Assembly: GCA_014529385.2 (NCBI GenBank) | Contig: CM043943.1 | Coordinates: 155,715,092 to 155,779,091, forward strand | DNA length: 64,000 nucleotides | DNA from: Adiantum capillus-veneris | Lineage: Eukaryota > Streptophyta > Polypodiopsida > Polypodiales > Pteridaceae | Direction: 5' to 3' | Shown: piece by piece, positions 1 to 11,235 of the stretch | Layout of the letters: each line of letters opens with the position of its first letter | Position numbering within the stretch: the first letter of the stretch is position 1 | The notes under the pieces: model-generated | What the model was told of the DNA's origin: nothing | The model's input: the letters and a program-made list of their open reading frames with translations, nothing else | Database searches by the model: none | Made by a program: the position numbers and the translations under genes

Positions 1-259
1 TGGGTAGCTTTTGAATCAAAGTATTGTCAATTTTTTCCTTACTCTATTCACAACATTAATAATTCTCCAAGTTCTTACTTGTTTTCCCCCCCAAGTGGGT
101 GGTTCACCTACTTTCTTTGATTAAAGGTGAGCATATTCAACTCACAGTCTACTCTTAGATCTATTGCCACAATTGTTGTACTCGCACGATCTATGGAAGA
201 CTACATAGTCATGCTACCCTTGTATCTTGGCAAAGACAATTAACTCTCTTTCTCTCTTT

Positions 260-340
260 CACACACACACATACACACACACACATACACACACACACGC
301 ACGCGCACGCGCACGCGTGCGCGCGTGCATACACACACAT
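260..340. repeat. (CA)n/(CG)n compound microsatellite
   Basis: Alternating CA dinucleotides with TA interruptions pass into CG-rich alternating purine-pyrimidine sequence. The whole tract is alternating, so it could adopt Z-DNA. Confidence 0.95.
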
Positions 341-1965
341 GATAGAGTGCATATGTCTCTTTGTACTCGCCATACCCTGATGCCTTGCTTGCATATTAAG
401 GACAATCCTCACACGATCTTGCCGCTTGGAGATGGATGACATGGAAGAACAATTTTTCACAGATATCTAAAGGATGGTAGCTCATTTGGGCTCCTCCAAC
501 TCTCGGATTGTTGAAAGATGGCATCACTTGTGAAGGTAAGAATTCATTGCCATGGAGCTTCTCTTATGATAGACACATGCCTTATTTGGTGGTCACAGAA
601 CAATGATGTTGGAGCATCCCAATCTTCGGCATCAACCCTATGGATAATACATTGAAGAATAGCGTAATCCAAGTAGGTGCAACTATACCTGCTCAGTAGG
701 TTTTTTGATATATTAATGGCTTAGTTTTTGATTGGTTTTGAGGGTTTTGGAATACTATAACTTTGTATAGTATAAGTTACATTTTCACTCACACATTCTT
801 AACATAAACTTGATCTTGTCATAATCATGCTCGATTTCAAGGGAACTTACTATGTTGTGAGGATTGAATTATGCATCTTAGGATAAATGACTCTCACCTA
901 CTTAGAACTAGTTCTTACAGATTTTTTCTTTTCATGTCATGAACCTATGTTAGTTGGAAATCCAAGGGCACAGATAGATTTTGGTTGGCTTCAACTTGAA
1001 TCTACTTGGTTATGAGGATACTTGAAGTAATTGATGTACTACGTGTTTACTCTATCATCCTTGAATGACTGCTGAATATTGAATCTTGATGTCAATAATT
1101 GGGCCTATGAGATGAAAATGGGTTTTTGAAGGACGTCAAATGTCAAAGAGCTTGAACAACATGCTGTATCCTTACAAATCTTTCACTCGTGTTTTTGAGT
1201 TAGGAAGTCATTTTTTTGCAGCTAATGCTGGCTTTTTTCACATTCATGATGGTAGGTGTACGATTGTAGCATTGTGGCGGTAGCTAAGTATGCTCACATT
1301 AATGAATTTTGTATTGTTAATACTTTTGCTTTTTGGTGAATAAATACATAACTTTTGAATTTGGGCTAGTATTTTACTTTGAAATCACTCCAATGTTTTT
1401 TATAAGAAATAAGCCTTAATCCTCATGTGAGGGTCACAGATGAGATGGCATTGGACTAGACTTTTGAAAATGGATCCTAATTACAAAGGAGATGCTGCCC
1501 AATTTTTCTTGGAATTAAGAAAAATAAATGAATCTCCAAACATAATACCTAATCTGTGCGATGTTGTTAGTTTTTGTTTTAATTCTTGACACCGGTAACA
1601 AGGGGAGGGAGTTTTTGACACATGTCTTCCTAGTTATTGTCAAGTACTGATGGACTTGCATTTTTGGATGATGGTGGAAGGTAAGAGGTTTCCTCCTTGG
1701 GATTATAGCAACAACTGCAACAATAGAAGATGATCACCCATTGTCCAGTTATTTGTATAGTTGATTGATAGCCCTTGCTGTATATGTCAAATGTTTAGTC
1801 TATATGTCAATTGTAGTCTTATCTCTATCAATTTTAAAGACTACTTCTTATCTAATGTAGAGATAGTTCTTGGCTATTATCTACACTTTGTGTGGTTTCT
1901 AGTCCCCTTGTGTGTTTCAATAGTTTGAGAAATCAAAATATTTTTAGATAATCATTCTTAAATAC

Positions 1966-1968
<3 letters not shown>

Positions 1969-2021
<53 letters not shown>
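1969..2021. repeat. (CA)n microsatellite
   Basis: About 26 uninterrupted CA units, followed within 250 bp by more CA/CG-rich alternating sequence. Confidence 0.97.
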
Positions 2022-2244
2022 CCAAGAAAATTAAAACACACCCTCACTTAAAAATACACTATATACCTACACAAATGCATACGCATGTGTGTACTCCTAT
2101 GCACATGTGCGCTCGTGTGTACGCACACGCAGACACAATCACTCACTCAAATAAAGGTAAGCAAAGCTAGAGATTATAATTAATTGAATACACTTGTAAT
2201 GGACATGCATGCGTGCACGCCCACGCACGCGCGCGTGTGCGCGT

Positions 2245-2245
<1 letters not shown>

Positions 2246-2315
<70 letters not shown>
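2246..2315. repeat. (CA)n microsatellite at the broken end of G1
   Basis: About 35 uninterrupted CA units, preceded by a CG-rich alternating stretch (about 2211-2245). On the minus strand the tract begins inside codons for a Cys-Val-Cys of the integrase zinc-binding region, and no integrase sequence is recognisable beyond it. Confidence 0.97.
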
Positions 2316-2388
2316 AATCCTTTACAAAAGATGGAACATCACTCTTCATAGTCGGCCAAAATACTCCAAGTCTCAAAATTCGTTGCAT
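2316..2388 (-). pseudogene. integrase N-terminal zinc-binding fragment (G1)
   Basis: The minus-strand frame reads a typical FWPTM motif, then FVKDWCVC, which resembles the CxxC half of the HHCC zinc-binding domain at the start of Ty3-type integrases. Immediately after this the frame becomes a Val-Cys repeat encoded by the microsatellite. The His pair is not visible in the same frame, and no DDE core follows. Confidence 0.6.
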
Positions 2389-2438
2389 AATTTGGTCTTC
2401 CGCAAAGTGAAGTCCTACTATGGTAACATGTGCTTGAC

Positions 2439-2912
2439 TTAGGTACTGTTTTTTTCTTCACGATTAATGCATAAGAGTAGTATTCCATCTTGATTTCTTT
2501 TGTATAGCCTACCAACTAGTAATTGATACATAGCCAATTGCTTGATTAATCCGATCATAAAAGGAAGTGGTATTTGTGAATCCACTTGAGCTATTGTCAT
2601 CAATGACACCATGTTTTCTGACCATCGAGGTATCATTTCCACGGAGAACAAATAGGCATCTAGTAGATCATCGTCTACCCCTTTAGGTGATTCTCCTGAA
2701 ACAATCCTTGACAAATGATCTGATCGTTGATGTGTAGTGCCCTTTTTTACAACCATAGTGAAATCAAATTCCAGAAGAATGATGAACCATCTCACTATTC
2801 TTCTTGTGCTGCATGGCTTGTTGACCAAATACAACAAAGTTTGGTGGTCTACAAAGAACACAAACTTGTTGGCTAATAGGTAATGTCTATACTTTTTAAC
2901 GGCATAGATCAT
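2439..2912 (-). pseudogene. RNase H domain (G1)
   Basis: The 157-residue frame contains VDHQTLLYL, matching the TDHxxL region of Ty3/gypsy RNase H, and SDHLSRI, matching the ADxLSR motif near the domain end. It then runs into the linker towards integrase. The N-terminal part of the domain (2913-3192) is in other frames with stops, so the gene is inactive. In the intact element this domain degrades the RNA of the RNA-DNA hybrid during reverse transcription. Confidence 0.8.
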
Positions 2913-3192
2913 TCCTAATCCTTCCCTTTCGGTGGTGGTGTAATTCTTTCCGCCATGTTCAATTGTCGGCTAGCATAAGAAATAGGAAAGTCAATTTTCC
3001 TGTCTCCTGGTTGAGCTAGTATACAACCGATAGCAAAATTGGAAGCATCTACATGTATGTGGAATATCTTAATTCAATCTGGTGCTTTCAATATTGGAGC
3101 TAGGGTAAGAGCTTGCTTAAGCTTCATGAAGGATTATTCACATGCCTCGGTCCACTCAAAGCGTGTAATCAAGCTATACATGGGTTTTGCAA

Positions 3193-4049
3193 TTATAGCG
3201 TACATGTAGATAAACCATCGGTAATATCCACAATGCCCCATGAAGGCTTGTACCCCTTGACTGTTGTTGGTCTAGGCAATTCAACAATGACATGATTTTT
3301 TTTAATATCAATAGCTATGCCATTTTTAGACACTATATGTCCAAGAATTTTTCTTTGTCTACCCATGAATGTGCACTTTTTAGGATTTAAGCAAATCCTA
3401 TAAAGTCTACATTTTTTGAATACCTTTTTGAGGTGTTCAAAATGATCAGCCCAGATTGATGCATGTACGCATAGATCATCCATATATACTTCTAAGAATT
3501 TCCTAAGATGTTCTTTAAAAGCATGGCTCATCAACCTGTGAAATGTAGCTGGAGCATTAGTTAAACCAAACGGCATAACCCGATAGGCAAAAATACCCCA
3601 TTCTGTTGCAAAAGCAATTTTATACTGATCTTTTGGGTCAACCGAAAGTTGATTGTATCCCGAAAATCCATCTAAGAAGCTGTAAGCTTCTTTTACTGCA
3701 ACTTGTTCTAAAACATGCTCAGTGATTGGAAGAGGAAAGTTGTCTCTAATGGTAGCTGCATTCACCTTTTTGAGATTAACACACACTCGTAATTTTCCAT
3801 TCTTCTTGGGTACTACCACAATTGGAGACACCCAATCTGTGTGTCAATTTCGTAACTGACTTTGATTTCCTTTAGTTTTTCAATCTCTTCTTTTATCTTC
3901 CTGGAAAACGTTTCATTATACGTGTATGGCCTTTGTCTACTTGGTTTCACATCATCTCTCATGAGTATGGTATGTTGACAGATTTCTGGATCAACACCGT
4001 TGAGATCCTTGTAAGACCAAGCAAAGATATCTTGGTATTCCTTTAGCAA
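3193..4049 (-). pseudogene. reverse transcriptase domain (G1)
   Basis: Two adjoining minus-strand frames make up the domain. The 4049-3813 frame holds the region before RT (YQDIFAWSYKDL). The 3831-3193 frame holds VVPKKNGKLRVCVN, FSGYNQL, VMPFGLTNAPATF and the catalytic YMDDL, followed by GHIVS of the thumb. These are the conserved RT blocks in order. The two frames differ, and the C-terminal part shifts again near 3250. The catalytic aspartates are present but the domain is not in one frame. Confidence 0.9.
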
Positions 4050-4654
4050 GCTTAGAAAAAGCTCTTCTTCTTCTTCTTCTTCTTCTGTTAGGTCATTTGC
4101 AATGTAAGCAGGTCTAGGCTCTTCTTCTGGTTCAACCAGGTCTATCTTTTTAGTATTTTCAGGCCCTTTGTAGGACTCGCCCTGTTTTCGTAGTTCCCTA
4201 ACAGGTTGTTCGAGTATGATTTTTGATCTTGGAGAGTATACTTTTTGTAATGGGATGGAACACTCATTACATCCTTACCATCCTCTTTCGTGGTTTCCAT
4301 TTCGGTCATATATATCTCCTTTATAGCTTTTTTCAACTCTTGATATTTTTTTTCTACTCAACTCGTGTCATGCTTAGCTTCTTATCCTGTTGGTTTGCTT
4401 GAGTATCCTTCCTTGTTTTTCTCGATGTTTTAGACATTTCTAGATTTTTGTTTGAAGGATATCTGCCAGTGAATTTTTCCTTGACACAATCATTTGCATC
4501 TATCTGCATCAAGAATTGTGTCCTACTGGAGACTGATGGCATATGTCATATTTTCACGTTTCTGGTGTCTCTTTTTTTCTTATACCATTTTTGTCTTCTT
4601 GATTTCTGGTTGGGAAAGTCAAAAAAATTTTCATCCCCTCATTTCAAGAGTAGC

Positions 4655-5555
4655 TTAGAGTCTCACATGTTCTTTTTTTGACCCCGAACCTTCTGAGGTA
4701 GCTGAGTGTTCATCTAACTCATCTATTGCATCGTTGTAGAGGTCTGAAAAGACTTGTTGAGCTTTCATCAAGTCCTTGGGTTCCTCATCTTCGTCTTCAA
4801 TGTCGAGGGTTGAAATCATTTGGATGGGAATTATGTCGTAGCCATCCTCATTGCAAATTGAGTAGGCATAGACATATTCACACATGCATCCATGGTCGCC
4901 AAAATTTGAGTCCACTCAAATGGCTCAAACAAATGCTCTGAAAAGGGTTCAGGTACATAGGCTTCGTTTGTGCAATCCCTTTCTAGAATACATTCTTCTT
5001 GTTTTAAACTCCCGTTTTTTGAAGCTCCACACATCCAAATAGGAGTGTCTTTGTTTAACCAGGATGGAATCTTCGTTTCAGCCAAAGAGACAGACTCAAA
5101 CTCTTGTATGGGTGTTTTCAAGACATCTCTATAAGTGTGATGTTTTAGATTTACTCTTGTTATAGATCCCACTTTCTTCAAGTACAGATAATTGTTTTCC
5201 CAATCTTGGATAAGCTGTACCTGTCGCATGAAAAGTCTTCCCAGTATGATTTCATAATTGAGTTTTTTTCCCAAAGTCTACTATGGCAAAAGTGTGTTGA
5301 TATTCAATTCCACATGAATTGACTATCACCTTTTCAAGCAGCCCTAATGGTCTCTCAATGTGTCCATCAGCCAATTTGCAATTTGACTTGGGTTTGTCTA
5401 ATGGCTGGTTGTCCCCAGGATTCCCATACTGCTTTCGTGGCTATGGCTATGCCTGCTCCACTATCCAGTGTTGCCATGGTTTCAATGTCATTATATTTCA
5501 GTAGAAGGGTGGTGTTTCCTTCTTCCCCTTCGTAATATTCTCCGAGTTTGTTCAT
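4655..5555 (-). pseudogene. aspartic protease and following linker (G1)
   Basis: The 5555-5367 frame includes ATLDSGAGIAIA, whose DSGA is the active-site loop of retroviral-type aspartic proteases. The 5274-4831 frame continues with YEIILGRLFMRQ, equivalent to the ILGRxFL segment at the end of the protease, then an acidic linker to RT. The active-site triad is intact. A frameshift or stop separates the two parts near 5280-5360. Confidence 0.8.
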
Positions 5556-5845
5556 TGGAACATATCAAATCTCTTTGTTGTCCATTTCGTTTTTTATTTT
5601 TTCCAATTTTTTTGAGATTAGCCCCATTATCCCCACCTTCTCTAGGGTTTTATGTAGATCATTCCATAAATATGGTTTGAGTTTTAACAGTTCTCCCAAG
5701 GTAAGAGTGCATTGGATGGGTGTAGACATGATTGAATGAATGTTGTCTACTTCTAGGGTCTATTCAACTCTTTTTACTAGAGTGGTCTTACACACTATGG
5801 ATTCATCTTTGTTATCTCCCAAGTAAGAGGGTAATGTTTTCAAGG

Positions 5846-6328
5846 TCAATGCTTCGACATTCCTAAAGCTTCAAATCTGCAATCCCCATACAAGGATCGT
5901 ACATCCATATTCATATGAGAAGGTAGGTTATGCAACCAAAATTCCTCTATAGGAGGTAACTTTAGAGTTAGGCTCCTATCATTGATCTCTCTAACTTTTT
6001 CCCATAAGTGTCCTGGCCAATCTTCCTCTACAAATGGAATTCCGTCTAAGGCATCTTCGTTGTGCGGCACTATAAGTTCTGGTTCTTTTGTTTCAAGGTG
6101 GGGTTCTATCACTACATTGGGTTTTTCTTTAGTGTCTCTTACCACAAGCTCTTCAGGTTTTCTGATACTTTCAAGCTTGCGTTTTTGTTTTTCTAGCATT
6201 TCTTGCGTGGTTCTTACCAAATTTTGATAAGCTTCCAGCTTAGCTGCTTCCATGTCTGGAGAAGGATAGTTTTTCCATTTGTTTTCCATATTTTGGCCTG
6301 CTTTAAGTCCTACTTGGTAGGCTTCCAA
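5846..6328 (-). pseudogene. charged gag-protease linker (G1)
   Basis: A 160-residue frame rich in Lys, Glu and Gln. Its first third looks like a coiled coil (EAYQNLVRTTQEMLEKQKRK), and an acidic, Pro-containing second half follows. It lies between the zinc knuckles and the protease, so it is most likely the gag-pol linker. I recognise no domain in it. Confidence 0.5.
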
Positions 6329-6577
6329 GGCTACATTAATAGGCTAAAAAATTGTATCAACCAGAATGGATCCTCCAGATTTCACGGTTGTTTCCTTGAT
6401 TTCACTTCCAGTTTTTTTCACCTTTTCTTGGAATAGTTTTTTTGCTTTCTCCTCGATTTCAACCCGTTGTTTTTGTTTTCTCATCTCATACCTTTTGCTT
6501 TTGCTTCTTTTGATCCTTTGAGAGAAAACTTTCGTATTTTCTGAATCATCAGAGGAGTTGTGTTTCTTTTTCTTGGC

Positions 6578-6853
6578 CTAGGCTCTAGTGATTACCTTGG
6601 TTGGAACAATCGGTTCACTCTCTGATGATCTACTAGGTATCACTTGGACTACGTTTACTACTGTTTTACCCTTGTTTAAAGGATTTTTAGGACAATCTTC
6701 CGGAAAGTGTCCTCCCTTTTTGCAACATTGTATGAAATAGGCTTTAACTTGCTTGAGGTTTTTGTCAAGCTCTGGACATTCATTTTTCCAATGATCATCT
6801 GCACCACCGTTGTGACAGTTTTCCGTTCTTGGATTAATCATGGGTCTTACCAT
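6578..6853 (-). pseudogene. zinc-knuckle region of gag (G1)
   Basis: Two degenerate CCHC-type knuckles can be seen. The first, around CHNGGADDHWKNEC, has Gly where the second Cys is expected. The second, around CCKKGGHFPEDC, keeps C-x4-H-x4-C but its first Cys is misplaced. CCHC knuckles of gag bind genomic RNA. Position between gag and protease supports the call. Confidence 0.7.
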
Positions 6854-7306
6854 GGGAGGTTTGACACCTTAATTAGCTACATAATACATTGGTGCGAGCT
6901 CTAGTGGAGCATAAGTCATGGTTGCTTCCATTGGTGGTGGATGTAAATTATACCAATCTCCTTCTACCATCACTGTAGATGGACTAGGCTCCGCATAGGG
7001 TGTAACAGGCACTAATTCTTGTTCATCTATGACTCCTTCAGAGTGCATGTACTTTACATGCACTACATTATGTCCTAGGTACGGAGGTTGTTGACCCAAC
7101 ACAGGTTGAGGTCTTTCCATACCCATTGGTGGTCTTTGATCTTGGGCCATATTAGGCTGATATCTGTACATGGGTTGTGCTTGCGGCCTCATAGGCACGT
7201 ATTGAACATTTCCATCATACTTTGGTCGGAAGTAGCACTCGTGGGTCTCATGGTTAGTCCATTTACCCTCAATTGCACACCATTTTTGTGGCCTAATTGG
7301 TTGTCC

Positions 7307-8396
7307 CTATTGAGGTTGTCCTGGTCCCCTCATAGGCGCTTTTTGCATGTTGTTCATCATGTCGTTCATCCTTTTGAGAATATCTTCTATGGTTGAAAGT
7401 GGTGCTGCAGCAACCGTTACCACTTGTGCTGATTTAGTGGATACTGTTTTCTCACTTTGGTTATCCTTAGGGACATCTTCTTCATTAAAAATATCACAAT
7501 TGTCTCCTAAGTCAATAGCATCTGACACACACTCTTCTAGGGTTGTATGCTTTTTACTATAGATTATAGCATGAAGTTCTTTGTTTAGCAGTCCCTCTAG
7601 AAACAAAGATACGAGTCGTTCTTCTACAGGTATCTCTAGCCTTGGGCATCTGGCAATGTATTGTTTCATTCGAGTTGCACAATCCCTAACAGACTCACCA
7701 TGTTTCTGTTTAAAGCTGTAGATTTGAGCTATCGTATTATGTTTGACCCCCGTTTTGGAACAAGCAGCTACAAATCCTTGAGCTAATGTGTTCAAGTCCA
7801 TGATTGTCCTTGGTGAAATGTTTTGGAACCATGTCAATGATTTTCCTTCTAATGTCATTCCAAACCCTTCGAATTGAGTATGAAAAACGAATATACGTTC
7901 TGCTCTTAGCACTTGGTTAAAGATTGCTAAGTGGTCGTATGGATCCACTGATCCACTGTATTTTCTGACCCATTTCTGAAAATAGCTGGTCTGACGCGTC
8001 AACTCCCGGTCTCCTTGCAGTTGGTCCTGTTCCGAGTCCTTCAAACGAGTCTGTTGGAAATAGTGACTCATGTAGATCTGGATTGGCCTTAGTGTCACCC
8101 GATTTTCTACGTGATGAGGTGGTTTTTGGTTTCTTAACATTACTCTCATATGATCTCTCATGGTGTTCATCTCTTGGAATTGTTTCTAGTCCTACTCCCA
8201 ATATCCAATCCCTTATGGAATACCCTTGGTATTTGGTTTGTTTTACCTCCTCAGGAGTCATCATAACAAAGTCGTTGTTATAACAATCCCTAAATAGGTA
8301 GGTTGGTAGGTCTGCTAATCCCTTATCTTTGATCTTGAAGATATAGATGATCTTCATGGCCGTTAGTTGTCCTGATTTGGCATGCAAAGTCCACAA
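7307..8396 (-). pseudogene. gag capsid-like region (G1)
   Basis: The 8170-7307 frame (287 aa) contains the retrotransposon gag signature: KYSGSVDPYDHLAIFNQ, then a helical stretch with SLTWFQNI, then SFKQKHGESVRDCATRMKQY and VSLFLEGLL. This matches the capsid-like domain of plant Ty3 gag. An overlapping frame at 8396-7917 carries the residues just before it, with a frameshift near 8000. The protein would assemble into virus-like particles. The longest gag block is intact but its start is in another frame. Confidence 0.85.
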
Positions 8397-8592
8397 AAGC
8401 TCTTTATGTTTCTATCCTCCCAACAATAAACTCCGATCCTAGGATTATCCATACTAAGCCGTTTCAAAGGATTCAAATTTACTTGATCGTATCCCTCAAA
8501 TTCTAAAGTTGGTGGTCCTTCTTTTGCTGACATATCTGGATTATGGTGTTTACTTCTAACCCCAATTTGTCTATCACATCAGGGTTTTCGAC

Positions 8593-8886
8593 TTATACAT
8601 ACTGACATCCGTTTCTGTCCATGTACATTTTTTCTTGTTTGTTCGCCCTAATCTCTTCTTCGAACGCAATACCATGGTCATCAATGCGAATAGCATACTC
8701 CTCATTAGGGTCCAGGTAAATCTGAGCTCCATGGCGGTTAGTCTTATAAAAAGAGAGTATATGCTTATAGCGCATTGTCGTTCCGGTTTTCGAGTGAGTC
8801 GAGTAAGAAGACATTTCAAATGTTGAATCTGAAAAAGTGTCTGAAACTTCTTCAAGGATTGTGTGGAAGGAATTGCCTTGATTCAC
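8593..8886 (-). other. short frame at the gag leader boundary (G1)
   Basis: A 97-codon frame with an ATG start lies between the gag block and the leader. It is acidic, and I recognise no domain. Position suggests the N-terminus of the gag polyprotein or an upstream frame. I give no function. Confidence 0.3.
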
Positions 8887-8941
8887 AGGTCTAACACTTT
8901 ACAAGTTCAAAAGTCAAAACTGATGTCCCTGGGTAGCAGTA

Positions 8942-9833
8942 GTAAATAATCGTGATTATTTACTTTTGCTAGTTTTTTGCACTTTTTGGCTTGGTTTGGC
9001 AAGTATACAACCTGTGAAAGTCCCTAGACAACTTTCAACAAGTTTGGACAAAATCTGATCAAGTTTATCAACTGTTTTGTGTCCGACCGACTCTGATTTC
9101 AAGAATATGTCTTAAGTCTCACTTTTGTGATCTAGATTTCACCAAAATTGATTTGTGGGGTCTTCTTGATATGCTTGACCTTGTGGTATACTCAAATTTG
9201 CAAAATTACAAAGTTTTGAAGCAGATGTAAATAATTACGATTATTTACTCCATCTAAATTTTTGCAAATTTTTGTTCCAACTTTGACACAGATCTGTTGA
9301 GCACCTCAAGTTAAGGTCACTAGCCAAGTTGCATAAAGTTTGGACAATTTTTGGTCAAATGGTCATCAATTTTTTGTCCGCAGACTAACTTTGCAAATTT
9401 GGTCACAATTTTCAATCTAGTGATCCAAATCTTATCAAATTTGGTTCGTGGGTATATTACAACATGATAAAACTAGTCGTATGCTGACTTGGTCAAAAAG
9501 TTGAAAAATAGGGTAGATGTAAATAGTCGTGATTATTTACAACTGGCAACTTTTTGCATCTTTTTGCATCTTTTTGGTCAACTGAGCATGTACACATGTT
9601 TATCACATCAATATAAGCCTATGATTCAATTTTCAACAAGTTTGGACAATTTAAAAAAAAAACACTTAAGATTGAGAAAGTCAGTACAAACTTTAGTTTT
9701 TACCTAGTTTTTTGCGAGTTTGGTGATCCAAATCTTTTGTGCCTTTACAAAAGTTGTTTGTACACATGCAATGTGTCAATGGCATGAACCTTGGTCAAAT
9801 CTGAGCTAAAAGTTAATAATCACGATTATTAAC
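8942..9833. repeat. four near-regular copies of a 22-bp inverted repeat in the G1 leader
   Basis: The arms GTAAATAATC/GATTATTTAC occur around a 2-bp centre at 8942-8963, 9227-9248, 9519-9540 and 9812-9833; the last uses GTTAATAATC/GATTATTAAC. Two copies have perfect arms and two have one mismatch. The spacing is 285, 292 and 293 bp. Each copy is followed about 100-120 bp later by a TTTGGACAA-type block (three copies clear), so the array is an old tandem repeat of about 290 bp. Single arms remain at 9949-9958 and 10871-10880. Confidence 0.85.
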
Positions 9834-10507
9834 TTCATGCTTGAAATGAACACCTTTTTGCAATTTTTTCAAAGACAGTCTTTACATGAGCTACTTTAAG
9901 CCTATGAATCAAGTCAAAACTTAATTTGGCCTAAAATGTCAAGAAAAAGTAAATAATCTGAGCTTTGGCCAACCCTTAAAATTTTTGCCTCAAAGTGTCC
10001 TTGAGCTTACTCACTGGTTCAAACAACTTTTAAGCTTACTCTTTAGTCGGATTAAGTGGTTTCGAGTCTTTTCGTGCTATTTCTAGCCGTAGACCTGAAA
10101 TTTTGCAACTTCCAATAACAACTCACAATGATTATTTCAGAGAGAGCAATGTTCTGAAATCCACCTCGGATCCTACTTACCCTACTCCTAGATTCTCATG
10201 CAATGGAGTTGTGGAAAGTATCCACAAACACTCGTTTTCTTGTTCTTTTATGGTTTTCTGAGCATTGATCTTAAGACTTGTCTCGTCTACCAATCATCCT
10301 CAAAAATATAATCTATTTCTACAATCCTATAATTCTAAAGGCACTCAGCAAGTATGATTACTTCCAAACTACCTCTACATAGCAAAAGACGACAATCTTA
10401 GGCTATGCGGTTTCTAAAAGAAAGTTTTGAACTCTAGACGATCCTAGAAGAAATTAAAAGATAACTTCACAAGACGCTCGTGTTTTTCCTAGTTTAGGTC
10501 TCTTCGT

Positions 10508-10525
10508 TCCCCGACAGCGGCGCCA
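10508..10525 (-). other. primer-binding site of G1, tRNA-Asp type
   Basis: The minus strand reads TGGCGCCGCTGTCGGGGA. From general knowledge the 3' end of plant tRNA-Asp would be complementary to TGGCGCCGTTGCCGGGGA, so 16 of 18 positions match. It sits 2 bp inside an LTR end reading CCCACA, as expected for a first-strand primer site. Confidence 0.8.
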
Positions 10526-10527
10526 AA

Positions 10528-11235
10528 TGTGGGACGCATGTCTAACCTCACCATCCTATCTTATTGCAGTATTAGCGAGAACCACGATTATATTGTCAAT
10601 CCATGGGATGAAGCTGACTCCACTAGTGCATAGAGGCTACAAGCTGAGGTTGTCAATCTCTCGGAAAACAACTAACAACTCGCATCTAACTCAAGCTACA
10701 CTCAAGTGACTAAAATCACCAAGAGCGAATCGCTCATCGGCAAAGAAATCACATGCGTTACAACATCAAATGACATCCAAACGTAATAAAACTTCTAGGA
10801 CATGTTTACAATACCTAAGCACACATGCTTATGGTCTCAAACCCCACTTTAGGTCAAGTTCCAAAATCGCGATTATTAACAACAGTGGATTTTTGGCCTA
10901 GTCGTTTTGACCCAGAATGCATCTAAATGCTTAGCAATGATGCCCCAATACCCCGCCTACGCTTAGTTTTTGATTTGTAAGTGTAAATTCCTAGTTATGA
11001 TGAAATTAAACTGGTCGGCGACGCCAAAAGCTATGAAATACAGTGATGTGTTTACGTCAATGCATAGAGCGCTTACCTGCGGTTGCAATGCAACAAACGC
11101 GACTGCAATGTGACAACCGGGGAGGGAGTAGAAAGCATGAGAAGGAGAGGAGTGAGTGTCGTTAGCTCACGCTGTGTATTTCATTATCCAAAAACTTAAC
11201 AATAACTTACAAAAATTGGCTTTTATACCTTAGCC
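10528..11235 (-). repeat. 5' LTR of G1, outer boundary not determined
   Basis: The LTR must end, on the minus strand, with ...CCCACA just before the primer site. It extends at least to the TATA-like box at 11220-11227. The outer TG end was not found, since the paired 3' LTR is missing and cannot be used to align. Confidence 0.6.
11220..11227 (-). promoter_or_regulatory. TATA-like box of the G1 LTR
   Basis: The minus strand reads GGTATAAAAGCC, a strong TATA box, about 700 bp before the LTR 3' end. It fits the U3 promoter that would drive the element's transcript. Confidence 0.55.

Larger units (their letters stand above)
1..2166. other. no gene recognised; AT-rich with simple repeats
   Basis: I recognise no conserved protein on either strand. 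The stretch holds two (CA)-rich repeats listed separately. If the G1 element to the right were intact, the rest of its integrase and its 3' LTR would lie here on the minus strand. I cannot see either, so G1 appears truncated, but strongly decayed remains cannot be excluded by eye. Confidence 0.5.
2316..10527 (-). mobile_element. Ty3/gypsy-type LTR retrotransposon G1, 3'-truncated
   Basis: On the minus strand the order is primer-binding site, about 1.6 kb leader, gag, zinc knuckles, protease, RT, RNase H and the start of integrase, which is the Ty3/gypsy order. The RT has a YMDD box. The coding region is broken into many short frames. The downstream part of integrase and the 3' LTR are not visible, because recognisable sequence stops at the (CA)n tract at 2246-2315. 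The tRNA-Asp-like primer site suggests a non-chromovirus plant lineage, but clade assignment needs an RT tree. Confidence 0.85.

Noticed and set aside
209-460. Frames made of Val-Cys or His-Thr runs (also 2167-2442, 12109-12321, 45362-45547, 49972-50298)
   Set aside because: They are direct translations of dinucleotide microsatellites, open in all frames without coding meaning. Only the FWPTM...WCVC start at 2316-2388 is real coding sequence.
3193-4049. Endogenous pararetrovirus (caulimovirid) as source of the RT domains
   Set aside because: Each RT lies in an element with LTRs, primer sites or integrase typical of Ty3/gypsy or Ty1/copia. No movement or coat protein motifs were seen.
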